From contig JAATGM010000020.1 of NCBI GenBank assembly GCA_015654675.1, positions 124,001-188,000 on the forward strand: 64,000 nt of DNA, written 5' to 3'. Numbering within the stretch: position 1 is the first letter of the stretch; each line of letters begins with the position of its first letter. Both the position numbers and the translations under genes were made by a program. Under the pieces are notes generated by a model. It was given only the letters and a program-made list of their open reading frames with translations, did not search any database and had not been told where the DNA came from. Positions 32,835 to 40,719 of the stretch are shown here, one piece after another. This DNA is from Planctomycetota bacterium (GTDB lineage: Bacteria; Planctomycetota; Phycisphaerae; UBA1845; UTPLA1).

Positions 32835-34598
32835 CTATTGCTGACGGGCGAGCCAGGCCTTCATCCGGGCCTGGAGTTTGTCCAGGGGGATGGGGCCTTC
32901 GGCTAATAGTTCGTCGTGGAAGCTGCGGATGTCGAACTTCGGCCCCAGCTTTTGTTCGGCTTCGGACCGCATTCTTGCGATTTCCAATTGGCCGACTTTG
33001 TAGGCGAGCGCTTGGCCGGGCCAGGCGATGTAGCGGTCGATTTCGTTTTCGATATCGAGTTGGGGGAGAGCGGTGTTGGCTTTCATAAAGTCGATGGCCT
33101 GCTGGCGGGTCCAGCCCTTGTCATGCATGCCGGTATCGACGACGAGGCGGCAGGCGCGCCAGGCGTCGAAGCAGAGGCGGCCGAACTCCTGGTAGCGGTC
33201 CTGGTAGCCGCCGAGCTCTTTACCGAGGCATTCGGAGTAGAGGCCCCAGCCCTCGATGAAGACGGTGAAGTCGGCGTGGCGGCGAAACTCGGGGAGAGAT
33301 TTGTTTTCCTGGGCGAGGGCGATCTGGAGGTGGTGGCCAGGCATGGCTTCGTGGTAGGAGAGGGCTTCCATCGTGAAGCGCGGGCGTTTCTCGGGGTGCC
33401 AGGTGTTCACGTAGTAGTAGGCGGGGCGGGTGCCGACGTCGGGGGCCTGATAGTAATAGGCGGCCGGGGCGGCCTGGGCGCGGAAGGATTCAATCTCTTT
33501 CAGCTCGTAAGGCGTTTTGGGGAGCTTTCCAAAGACTTTGGGGAGGTTGGCATCGCTGCGGCGGAGGGTGGCGGCGAAGTCGGTCATCATTTCGTTGGCC
33601 GAGTTGAAGTGCTGGTCGGGGCGTTCGCGGAGGACTTCGCAGAATTCGGCGACGGAGCCGGTGAAGTTCTCGGCGTTCATGATGGCCTGCATCTCGGCGT
33701 TGATGCGTTTGACCTCGTTGAGGCCGATCTGGTGGAGCTCGTCGGGAGTTTTGGTGGTCGTTGTGTGGAGGCGGGCGGCGTCGGCGTACCATTTTTTGCC
33801 GTTGGGGAGGTGGCCGATGCCGACGGTGTCGGTGCAGGCGGGGAGGTATTCCGTGCGGACGAATTGGCGGAGCTTCTTGTAGCCGTCGATGGCTTTCTTG
33901 GTGCCGTCGAGGACGAGTTCGTCGGTTTTCGATTCGACCGTGGCCGGAGCGGACGGGCGTTTGTCGGCGTAGGTGCGATAGAGGTCGCTGGACTTGGGGT
34001 CGTCGGTGATTTGTGCTTCGAGCTGGGGGAGGACTTTTTCCATGAGGACTTTGGGGGCGACGATGCCGCGCTTCATGCCTTCGCGCATCTGGCTGATGGC
34101 CTGGTCGGCTTGGGCAGGGAAGGCGGCCAGGCGGGCGGCGTAGCGGCGGCACTCGGTTTCGTTGGACATGGGCTGACTGAGGCGGAGGAGCGGCAGCGTG
34201 ATGTGCGGGCCATTTTGCTGGAGAACGGGCATGAAGTGGGCGGGAAGTTCGGATTCTTCGATGTCGTCTTCGAGGGTGCGGCGAAGGATTTCGGCGGAAT
34301 AGCGATTGGCGGACGACGCGTCGGCGAGGTTGATCGCGTCGAGCTGCTTGAGCATCGCTCGACGCTGGTTGATGCCGATGATGCGAGCGGATTCGGAGAA
34401 GTCGTCGAGTTGGTCGTCGTAGCGGTGGTCGCCGAGGTAGGTGGCGCGAGTGGGGGACTCCTTCATCTTGAGTTGCCAGTAGTTGTTAAAAAGGGTCTGA
34501 AGCTGGGCGTCCGGACTGCCTGCGGGGAGCGAGCGCGAGTCCGTACAAGCCAAATTCGATGCGAACAAACAGAGGGCGACGATCGATGCGTGTTTCAT
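32835..34598 (-). CDS. DUF885 family metallopeptidase-like protein
   Basis: 587 residues from ATG 34598. The leader KHASIVALCLFASNLAC ends in a Cys and may be processed as a lipoprotein. DUF885 hallmarks are clear: the zinc motif HEAMPGHH near residue 416 preceded by RFTMEALSYHEAMPGH, then FIEGWGLYSECLGKELG, and YIAWPGQALAYKVGQLEIAR towards the C-terminus. Characterised DUF885 members are gluzincin-like peptidases or enzymes of unknown substrate. The normal family length is ~550-600. It is located at the end of a minus-strand gene run and probably sits in the periplasm. Substrate cannot be inferred. Confidence 0.85.
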   Translation of the reverse strand: MKHASIVALCLFASNLACTDSRSLPAGSPDAQLQTLFNNYWQLKMKESPTRATYLGDHRYDDQLDDFSESARIIGINQRRAMLKQLDAINLADASSANRYSAEILRRTLEDDIEESELPAHFMPVLQQNGPHITLPLLRLSQPMSNETECRRYAARLAAFPAQADQAISQMREGMKRGIVAPKVLMEKVLPQLEAQITDDPKSSDLYRTYADKRPSAPATVESKTDELVLDGTKKAIDGYKKLRQFVRTEYLPACTDTVGIGHLPNGKKWYADAARLHTTTTKTPDELHQIGLNEVKRINAEMQAIMNAENFTGSVAEFCEVLRERPDQHFNSANEMMTDFAATLRRSDANLPKVFGKLPKTPYELKEIESFRAQAAPAAYYYQAPDVGTRPAYYYVNTWHPEKRPRFTMEALSYHEAMPGHHLQIALAQENKSLPEFRRHADFTVFIEGWGLYSECLGKELGGYQDRYQEFGRLCFDAWRACRLVVDTGMHDKGWTRQQAIDFMKANTALPQLDIENEIDRYIAWPGQALAYKVGQLEIARMRSEAEQKLGPKFDIRSFHDELLAEGPIPLDKLQARMKAWLARQQ

Positions 34599-34639
34599 AA
34601 CGCTCCCGTTCGAGGTTTCGGCCCGCAGTTCGGGCGGGG

Positions 34640-35062
34640 TCACTGATGGTGCAGGAGGTTGCGGATGAAATCAATCGTGAAGAAGACGGTGAGGAATCCG
34701 AGGACGACGAGCGCGAGTGTGGCGATGACGCCGACAATGGTGGCGCCGCTGACATTGCTGTCGCCGTAGGCGGCGAGGATGAGCGGGCGGGCGAGGGTGA
34801 GCATCGCGAGCAGGATCATGGCAATGGTGGGCCAGATGGAGATGGAGTGGGCGTAGCTGTAGATCCAGACGGCGCGGCTGACTTCGTGTTCACGGCCTTC
34901 GCTGGTGATGTAGTGGCCGCCGACGTAGTACTTGCCGTTGGCGATGTGGCCGTTTGCGGCGTCGCCGTTGATGTAGGCGTAGATGATGGTGTACGAAAGG
35001 AAATTGACAAGGCCGATGAGGATGAGCCAGATGCAGAGTTTGGTGCGCGTGCGTCGGTTCAT
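34640..35062 (-). CDS. Small integral membrane protein, unknown function
   Basis: 140 residues with about three membrane spans: LCIWLILIGLVNFLSYTIIY (~9-28), SIWPTIAMILLAMLTLARPL and TIVGVIATLALVVLGFLTVF. A polar loop between span 1 and 2 (NGKYYVGGHYITSEG) may lie outside. I recognise no family. It lies 18 bp after thiG in the same direction, so it is probably co-transcribed with the thiamin genes, but nothing else links it to that pathway. Confidence 0.6.
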   Translation of the reverse strand: MNRRTRTKLCIWLILIGLVNFLSYTIIYAYINGDAANGHIANGKYYVGGHYITSEGREHEVSRAVWIYSYAHSISIWPTIAMILLAMLTLARPLILAAYGDSNVSGATIVGVIATLALVVLGFLTVFFTIDFIRNLLHHQ

Positions 35063-35080
35063 GCGGCGTGTCGGTCGTCG

Positions 35081-35896
35081 TTAGTAGACAATCGTTCCTT
35101 CGGTCGGCGAGGAGGCGGTGGCGTAGAGTTTGCGGGGGATTCGACCGGCGCGGGCGGCGAGGTAGCCGGCGTCGATCGCGTGGGCCATGGCTTTCGCCAT
35201 CGCCACGGGATCCTTTGCCGAGGCGATGCCGGTGTTGAGCAGAACGCCGTCGGCGCCGAGTTCCATGGCAATCGTGACGTCGCTGGCGGTGCCGACGCCG
35301 GCGTCGACGATGACGGGGTAGTCCGGGTCACCGGCTTTCAGCATCTCAAGAATGATGCGGATGTTGTTGGGGTTCAGCACGCCCTGACCGGAGCCGATCG
35401 GTGAGCCGGCGGGCATAACGCTGGTGGCGCCGGCTTCTTTCAGGCGACGAGCCATGGCTGGGTCATCTGAGGTGTAGACGAGGACGTCGAAGCCGTCGCG
35501 CTTGAGCGTTGTGAGGGCTTCAAGAGTGCCGACAGGTTCTGGGAGCAGTGTCTTGGGGTCGCTAAGAACTTCGAGCTTCACCCAGGACGCGCCGGGGTTG
35601 TTGATCTGTTCGAGAATGTCGCGGCCGAGGCGGGCGACGCGGACGGCGTCTTCGGCAGTAAAGCAGCCGGCCGTGTTGGGGAGAATTGTGTAGCGCTTGG
35701 CGTCAATGAAATCGAGGATGTTGCGATTCTCTTTGTCGTATAGGCGCTCGCGGCGAACGGCGACGGTGACGACATCGCAGCCGCTGGCGGTGTGGCATTC
35801 GCGCATGAGTTCGTAAGTTGGGTATTTGCCAGTTCCGACAAAGAGGCGGGAGCGGAAGGAGCGATTACCAATCTTGATCGGGGCCGGGTCGATCAT
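35081..35896 (-). CDS. thiG: Thiazole synthase ThiG
   Basis: 271 residues from ATG 35896, which has GGAGG eight bases upstream (inside the end of thiS); a TTG six codons earlier would overlap thiS. The sequence is a close match to Thi[56 protein letters not shown] with the Schiff-base lysine K107, and APSIGSGQG-like [15 protein letters not shown]. ThiG condenses deoxyxylulose phosphate, dehydroglycine and ThiS thiocarboxylate to the thiazole of thiamin, in the cytoplasm. It follows thiS by 4 bp, a normal pairing. thiH/thiO and thiF are not in the window. Confidence 0.96.
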   Translation of the reverse strand: MIDPAPIKIGNRSFRSRLFVGTGKYPTYELMRECHTASGCDVVTVAVRRERLYDKENRNILDFIDAKRYTILPNTAGCFTAEDAVRVARLGRDILEQINNPGASWVKLEVLSDPKTLLPEPVGTLEALTTLKRDGFDVLVYTSDDPAMARRLKEAGATSVMPAGSPIGSGQGVLNPNNIRIILEMLKAGDPDYPVIVDAGVGTASDVTIAMELGADGVLLNTGIASAKDPVAMAKAMAHAIDAGYLAARAGRIPRKLYATASSPTEGTIVY

Positions 35897-35900
35897 CGCG

Positions 35901-36116
35901 TCAACCTCCGCCAACCAGGGTGACGATTTCGATTTTGTCGCCCGGGTTCAGGGCGATGTTGGCGTATTCAGTGCGGCGGATGTGGCGCTTGTTGATCTCG
36001 GCGGCGAAGGGTGGGCGGGGTTGGCGAATGGCAATGAGACGCGCGAGGTTGGCGCCCGCTTCAAGCGGGACGGTCTCGCCGTTTACTGTGACTTCGATCT
36101 GTTCGGAGACGTTCAT
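35901..36116 (-). CDS. thiS: Sulfur-carrier protein ThiS
   Basis: 71 residues. The beta-grasp fold pattern ([52 protein letters not shown]) fits ThiS. The C-terminal glycine is adenylated and converted to a thiocarboxylate that donates sulfur to ThiG. The family ends in GG; here three glycines are encoded. The gene is placed directly before thiG. Only 33 bp separate it from the gene upstream, so there is no room for a TPP riboswitch here. Confidence 0.9.
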   Translation of the reverse strand: MNVSEQIEVTVNGETVPLEAGANLARLIAIRQPRPPFAAEINKRHIRRTEYANIALNPGDKIEIVTLVGGG

Positions 36117-36149
36117 TGGGTCGGATTATAGAGGCGGGGCAGGGGGGCG

Positions 36150-36509
36150 TCATTCGCGGAGAATAACGCGGCGATAGGCCCAGTAGCAAAAGGTGAGAAA
36201 GGCGGCTTCGAGCGCGAGCCCCATGATTGCGTGAATCGGTTTCTGAAGAGCGAAGAGCAAGATGGCGAAGCTCAGACTGTTGATGACGATGGAAGCGACG
36301 GCCTGCATGCGCTGGCCGGCGACGCCGGGTTCGTCGGGGCGGCGGTGGCGGAGTCCCCACAGGACCGCGGCGGCGAGTGTGGCGGAGAGGGCGAGCGTGT
36401 AGGGCAGCAGGGTTACGACCGCATCGGCGCCGGGTGTTGGCCAGCAGACGACTGCGATCGAGGTGATCAGGGCGCCGAGGGCGATCCAGACGGAGAGGAC
36501 GGCTGACAC
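36150..36509 (-). CDS. Small integral membrane protein, unknown function
   Basis: 119 residues with about four hydrophobic spans (LSVWIALGALITSIAVVCWP, VVTLLPYTLALSATLAAAVL, VASIVINSLSFAILLFAL, AIMGLALEAAFLTFCYWAY). A short basic loop (GLRHRRPDEPG) lies between spans 2 and 3. No family recognised. It sits between the agmatinase and thiS genes in the same direction with gaps of 46 and 33 bp, consistent with one transcript. Confidence 0.6.
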   Translation of the reverse strand: MSAVLSVWIALGALITSIAVVCWPTPGADAVVTLLPYTLALSATLAAAVLWGLRHRRPDEPGVAGQRMQAVASIVINSLSFAILLFALQKPIHAIMGLALEAAFLTFCYWAYRRVILRE

Positions 36510-36555
36510 CGTCGCATTCTGGCCGGGCCGTGGAAGGGCGTCGAGGGTGGAAACG

Positions 36556-37437
36556 TCAGCTTTGCTTTGCGCCAGCCTGGTGATAGGCGATGAGTTTGTA
36601 GATCAGCTTGGCGGCGAGGAACTCAGTTTGCATCGAGCCCGGGATGGGCATGACTTCGACCACGTCGGCGGCGATGACGCGGTGGGCGCGGCATACTTCT
36701 CGAAGCAGCTCGGTAATTTGGTACCAGTCGAGGCCGCCAGGTTCTGGGGTGCCGGTGCCGGGCGCATAGGCGGGGTCGAGGCCGTCGATGTCGATCGTGA
36801 CATAGACCGGCGAGTGGAGCATGGAGACGGCGTGGCTGATCCATTCGGTGCCGCGGCGGCACTCGCGGGCAGAGATCGGCGTGAAGCCGCGGGCTTTCAT
36901 GAATTGGTGCTCTTCCTGCGAGTAATTGCGGATTCCGACGGGGACGATTGAGGCACCGAGGTCGAGCACGCGACGCATGGCGCTGGCGTGGGAATAGGGC
37001 GTGCCTTCGTATTCGTCGCGGAGGTCGGCGTGGGCGTCTATCTGAAGGACGCTGAGCTTTTTGTATTTTTCCATGACGGCGCGGACGAGGCCGCTGGTGA
37101 TTGAGTGTTCGCCGCCGAGGCCGATGAGAAACTTTCCGTCGGCGACGGGCTTCTTGGCGGCGGCGAAGACGGCATGGACCTGGTCCTTGGGGCCGGACAT
37201 TTCCGGTGCGACTTGCTCAAGCGTGGCGATTCCGGGCGACGTGAATTCGCAACCCAATTCCTCGTCAAAGAGTTCCACTTGTTGGCTGGCGGTGATAATG
37301 GCGCGCGGGCCGTTGCGCGTGCCAACCTGGAAGCTGGTGGTGCTGTCGTAGGGGATTGGCAGAATGGCGTAGCGCGCGCGGCGGTAGTCGCTTTGGGAGG
37401 GCGGGAGGCCGAGAAAGTTGTCCGGGATGGTCGGCAT
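36556..37437 (-). CDS. speB: Agmatinase (ureohydrolase family)
   Basis: 293 residues, typical size. All binuclear manganese ligands are visible: H111 in GLGGEHS, D134-A-H136-A-D138 in LQIDAHADLRD, and D216-I-D218 in YVTIDIDGLDP. The agmatinase-like DPAYAPGTGTPEPGG follows. The family includes agmatinase, arginase, guanidinobutyrase and formiminoglutamase; GTRNGPRAI and EPGGL favour agmatinase-type enzymes. The reaction is agmatine to putrescine and urea, in the cytoplasm. The gene starts 3 bp after the deoxyhypusine-synthase homologue, making a polyamine operon likely. Acting on an aminopropyl-agmatine instead is a reasonable alternative. Confidence 0.88.
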   Translation of the reverse strand: MPTIPDNFLGLPPSQSDYRRARYAILPIPYDSTTSFQVGTRNGPRAIITASQQVELFDEELGCEFTSPGIATLEQVAPEMSGPKDQVHAVFAAAKKPVADGKFLIGLGGEHSITSGLVRAVMEKYKKLSVLQIDAHADLRDEYEGTPYSHASAMRRVLDLGASIVPVGIRNYSQEEHQFMKARGFTPISARECRRGTEWISHAVSMLHSPVYVTIDIDGLDPAYAPGTGTPEPGGLDWYQITELLREVCRAHRVIAADVVEVMPIPGSMQTEFLAAKLIYKLIAYHQAGAKQS

Positions 37438-37440
37438 GGC

Positions 37441-38634
37441 TTAGCGCTTTGTCGTGAGAAGATGGTCGGCGCCGGCCTTTTTCAGCTCGGCGAGGAGCGT
37501 GCGGTTGCCGCGTGCGTCGGCAGTCAGCGCTCGCACGAGTTCGTTGATTCGCGGGTAGAGGCGGCGCGGTTTGCGTGGTTTGTTCCGAATGAGGACGTAT
37601 TGGGCGAGGAGCGGCAGGGTGAGCGACGCGCAGGAATAGACGACGACGTTGTCACGGTGCGCGTCTTTGATTTTGCCCCAACTGCGGGCTTCCTGCGGCG
37701 TCGCACCGGACAGTCCGCCCCAGTGCGGCGAATCGGTTGTGAGCTGGATGAAGTAGTCGTGGCCGCCGCCGGTGCGGTCGTGCAGGATTTGGTGAAGGGT
37801 GGGCTGCGTTTGAAGGTAGAAATTCTTGGGCGAGCCACCGCCGACTTCGATGACGCCGTTCTTCTCTGCGTCGCGGACGATGGCCGCTGATTCGATCACA
37901 TCGGCAATGGGGTCGACCATCAAGTCGCGACCGAAAAGACGGGGGACGATGAGGTTCATGCCGATCGAGCTATCGCCGGGCGAACTCGTGTAGACCGGGA
38001 CGTCATAACGGTGGGCGGCTGCGACGAGCGACTTGGCGGCTGACGGGGCGTGCTTTTGGATGAAGCGGCCGAGGTGCCAATGGAGGTAGGCCGTCGACAT
38101 CGGCTGCGAGTGATCAATCTCGCGCAGGGCGCGGAGGATGATCTTGTCGGTGGCTTCGAGCGTGCCGAGTTCCTCGATGTAGGTGTCGTAAATGCGGGCG
38201 ACGCCGGCGTCGGCCAGGTCGTTGTCGTCGACCGACCAATTGCCCTGGCGAACGGGAAGATTGAACGTGCGATGCATGTCGTGATAGAGGTTGGCACCGG
38301 TGGCGATGATCCAGTCGATGAAGCCGGCTTCGATGAGGGAGATGAGGACGCCCTGCATGCCGATCGGGGTCATGGCGCCGCTGAGGGTCAGGCCGACGGT
38401 TGCGCCGGCTTTGAGCATGCGCGAGTAGAGCTCGCAGGCCTCGGCGAGACGGCGACCGTTGAAGCCGCTGCCACCGAAGCAGTTGTCGATCATGTCGGCG
38501 ACGTCTTCGTTGCCGCGAAGGTGGAGCGGCTCGACTTGCTTGCCGGTCATGAAGTGCCCGCACTTGTGCTTGCCCGGCGAATGGCCGGTTGGATGTTTCG
38601 ATGCTCCGTTGTGATGTCCGTGCTTCTTCGCCAT
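37441..38634 (-). CDS. Deoxyhypusine synthase homologue (bacterial polyamine-modifying enzyme)
   Basis: 397 residues from ATG 38634, with GGAGG five bases upstream; 169 upstream in-frame codons are not protein-like. The NAD-binding/DHS fold is obvious: LTLSGAMTPIGMQGVLISLI, DWIIATGANLYHDMH, VPVYTSSPGDSSIGMNL, VIEVGGGSPKNF, and TDSPHWGGLSGATPQEARSW with GKIK, carrying the catalytic lysine K321. Archaeal and eukaryotic enzymes transfer the aminobutyl group of spermidine to eIF5A; bacteria lack eIF5A, and some bacterial homologues make homospermidine instead. The first ~30 residues are an unusual histidine-rich extension (HGHHNGASKHPTGHSPGKHK). Co-location with agmatinase supports a polyamine role; the precise product is uncertain. 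Confidence 0.88.
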   Translation of the reverse strand: MAKKHGHHNGASKHPTGHSPGKHKCGHFMTGKQVEPLHLRGNEDVADMIDNCFGGSGFNGRRLAEACELYSRMLKAGATVGLTLSGAMTPIGMQGVLISLIEAGFIDWIIATGANLYHDMHRTFNLPVRQGNWSVDDNDLADAGVARIYDTYIEELGTLEATDKIILRALREIDHSQPMSTAYLHWHLGRFIQKHAPSAAKSLVAAAHRYDVPVYTSSPGDSSIGMNLIVPRLFGRDLMVDPIADVIESAAIVRDAEKNGVIEVGGGSPKNFYLQTQPTLHQILHDRTGGGHDYFIQLTTDSPHWGGLSGATPQEARSWGKIKDAHRDNVVVYSCASLTLPLLAQYVLIRNKPRKPRRLYPRINELVRALTADARGNRTLLAELKKAGADHLLTTKR

Positions 38635-39079
38635 TTCGCCTCCGGTGCGTTCGTCGCGCGGTTCAGACTTTGAGTCGCGGATTATACGGGCGTGCGGAGA
38701 TGCGGCTACGGATGGAGTTGAAGTGAGTAAAAGTGTGGAACCGGCTGCCGTTGCGGCAGCCGGTTCCACGGCGCGGTGTTGGGAAGGAAAGAAAGGATTG
38801 CGTTTTGTCGAACCGGGCTCGAAGCTAACTTCGTATCGTCCGGCTGACGTGGGGGTAATTAGCAAAGAGTGTGCCAAACTCGCGAGCGGCATTGGCCCGT
38901 TGAAAAGCGGTAATTGCGGCGGTTTTGGGGACATGACTGCGTAAGCGTTGGGTAAACTTGCATATTTGACTGGTAGCAAATGCGCAGGAATTACCCATGC
39001 GCAGCTCAGGTGGCAGGATGGCATTGGCAGACGGCAGTTTCTCGGGCTTGCGCAGATCCTGGGAATTCGGAGCGCGTGG
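38635..39079. other. Divergent 445-bp intergenic region
   Basis: The region lies between the minus-strand polyamine/thiamin genes and the plus-strand HyuB gene. It contains a very stable hairpin at 38735-38769 (separate entry) and, near 38980-39005, the short inverted repeat TGCGCA around GGAATTACCCA. It is less GC-rich on the right side, where promoters for hyuB would lie. No gene is supported; the in-frame extension of hyuB back to 38948 is not protein-like. Confidence 0.5.
38735..38769. repeat. Perfect 16-bp inverted repeat with 3-base loop
   Basis: GTGGAACCGGCTGCCG and CGGCAGCCGGTTCCAC are exact complements separated by TTG. On the minus strand the stem is followed by ACTTTTAC, a weak U-tract, so it could be a terminator or attenuator in the leader of the deoxyhypusine-synthase transcript, about 100 bp before its start. 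On the plus strand no U-run follows. Alternatively it is a dispersed REP-like element. Confidence 0.7.
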
Positions 39080-40651
39080 ATGAGCGAAGTGACGCAGAGT
39101 GCGGGACAGCTCGAAGTGTTTCGCCATCGGCTGGAAGCCATCGCGGAGCAAATGGGCGAGACACTCGCGCGGACGGCTTACTCTGCAAATATTAAAGAGC
39201 GGCGTGATCATTCGTGCGCGGTGTTTGATGCGAACGGGCGCTTGCTTGCTCAGGCAGCGCACATTCCGGTTCACCTTGGATCGATGCCGGCGAGCGTGGC
39301 GGCGGCGTTGGAGATGGCGCGGCCACAGGCGGGCGATGTCATCCTGCTCAATGATCCGTACGCCGGCGGGACACATCTACCGGATGTCACGGTGGTGTCG
39401 CCTGTCGTGTGGGGCGAGCGGATTGTCGGCTTTGTTGCGAATCGGGCGCATCATGCGGACATTGGCGGGAGCGTGCCGGGATCGATGGGCGTCACGACCA
39501 GCATTGAGCAGGAAGGTGTGCGGCTCGGACCAACGCGGTGGTTTCAAGCTGGTCGCGAAGACGTGGCATTTCGCGAGCGGTTTCTCGGGGCAGTCCGCGG
39601 TCCGGTTGAGCGGCTTGGGGATTTGCGGGCGCAACTTGCGGCGAATGAGATCGGGCAGCGGCAGATGGGCGGCTTGTTTGATCGCTATGGCGCGATCGCG
39701 TTCGAATCGCTTTCAGCGGAATTGATGGCGTATGCGGAGCGGCTGGTGCGTGCGACGCTGGCTTCGATTCCGGCAGGGAGCTACTCGGCAGAGGACTATC
39801 TGGATGGCGATGGGTTGACGGATGCGAGGATTCGAATCGCGGTCCGGCTGGATGTTTCGCATGACGGCATCCTGGCGGACTTCGAGGGGACGTCGGCGCA
39901 GGTGGCCGGTTGCGTGAACTGTCCATTAGCCGTGACGCGCTCGGCGGTAGGGTACGTAATTGCGTGCCTCGTCGGGGATCGGTTGCCGCACAACGCTGGT
40001 ATGTTTGCGCCGATTACGGTGCGCGCGCCGCGCGGCTGCGTCGTGAACGCGGAGTATCCGGCGGCGGTGGCGGCGGGAAACGTGGAGACGAGCCAGCGGA
40101 TTGTGGATGTTGTGTTGCGAGCGCTTTCGACCGCCGTGCCGGAGCGGATTCCGGCAGGTGCGGCGGGGACGATGGCGTCGATTTCATTTGGCGGCGTCGA
40201 TCCGACGACTGGGCGGGAGTTCACCTATTACGAGACAGTCGGCGGCGGAATGGGGGCGTGGTCGGAGGGCGACGGCGAATCGGCCGTGCATACGCACATG
40301 ACGAACACGTTGAACACGCCGATTGAGGCACTCGAATCGGCGTTTCCGGTTCGGGCGATTTGCTACGCGATTCGACGAGGGAGCGGCGGCGCGGGGGGAC
40401 AGTGCGGCGGAGATGGAATCGTGCGCGAAATTGAAGCGCTGGTACCGCTGACGGCGTCGGTGTTGGCGGACCGGGGTCGCGGTGGCGGCGGTGGTTTGCA
40501 GCGGGGCGGCGACGGGGCTGCGTTGCGGGTGGCGGTGGCTTCACGCGACGGCCGCGTGCGAGAATTACCATCCAAGGCGACGTTTGAGCTCGGCGTTGGG
40601 GATCGATTGCGGATCGAAACGCCCGGCGGCGGCGGATTCGGATCGATATAG
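39080..40651 (+). CDS. hyuB: Hydantoinase B/oxoprolinase subunit (HyuB family)
   Basis: 523 residues from ATG 39080, typical for HyuB (500-590). Characteristic stretches are FRHRLEAIAEQMGETLARTA, SANIKERRDHSCAVFDANGR, GDVILLNDPYAGGTHLPDVT, FVANRAHHADIGGSVPGSMG and AGNVETSQRIVDVVLRAL, ending with GDRLRIETPGGGGFG. HyuA/HyuB pairs hydrolyse N-methylhydantoin, 5-oxoproline or acetone-type substrates with ATP; HyuB needs its HyuA partner. No hyuA is adjacent. ATP-dependent oxoprolinase exists also as fused chains, but this one is not fused. Role: cytoplasmic amide or lactam metabolism with an undetermined substrate. Confidence 0.88.
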   Translation: MSEVTQSAGQLEVFRHRLEAIAEQMGETLARTAYSANIKERRDHSCAVFDANGRLLAQAAHIPVHLGSMPASVAAALEMARPQAGDVILLNDPYAGGTHLPDVTVVSPVVWGERIVGFVANRAHHADIGGSVPGSMGVTTSIEQEGVRLGPTRWFQAGREDVAFRERFLGAVRGPVERLGDLRAQLAANEIGQRQMGGLFDRYGAIAFESLSAELMAYAERLVRATLASIPAGSYSAEDYLDGDGLTDARIRIAVRLDVSHDGILADFEGTSAQVAGCVNCPLAVTRSAVGYVIACLVGDRLPHNAGMFAPITVRAPRGCVVNAEYPAAVAAGNVETSQRIVDVVLRALSTAVPERIPAGAAGTMASISFGGVDPTTGREFTYYETVGGGMGAWSEGDGESAVHTHMTNTLNTPIEALESAFPVRAICYAIRRGSGGAGGQCGGDGIVREIEALVPLTASVLADRGRGGGGGLQRGGDGAALRVAVASRDGRVRELPSKATFELGVGDRLRIETPGGGGFGSI

Positions 40652-40656
40652 CGCAA

Positions 40657-40694
40657 GAAAAAAGCCCGCCGGTGGATTAACCATCGGCGGGCTT
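40657..40694 (-). terminator. Rho-independent terminator (mainly minus strand) between hyuB and the Cys-rich gene
   Basis: AAGCCCGCCGGTGG pairs with CCATCGGCGGGCTT (one G-T pair) around an ATTAA loop. On the minus strand the stem is followed by TTTTTTC, giving a good terminator for the convergent Cys-rich gene; on the plus strand the tail TTGATT is poor but may still end hyuB. Confidence 0.8.
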
Positions 40695-40719
40695 GATTGG
40701 CTTGAATTGAATTCGAGCG

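Noticed and set aside
32916-34646. Very long open frame on the plus strand opposite the DUF885 gene
   Set aside because: It lies entirely antisense to a well-supported peptidase-like protein and has the Val/Gly/Glu/Ala-rich composition typical of reversed GC-rich codons.
36117-36149. TPP riboswitch before thiS
   Set aside because: Only 33 bp separate thiS from the upstream gene; there is no room and no THI-box-like sequence.
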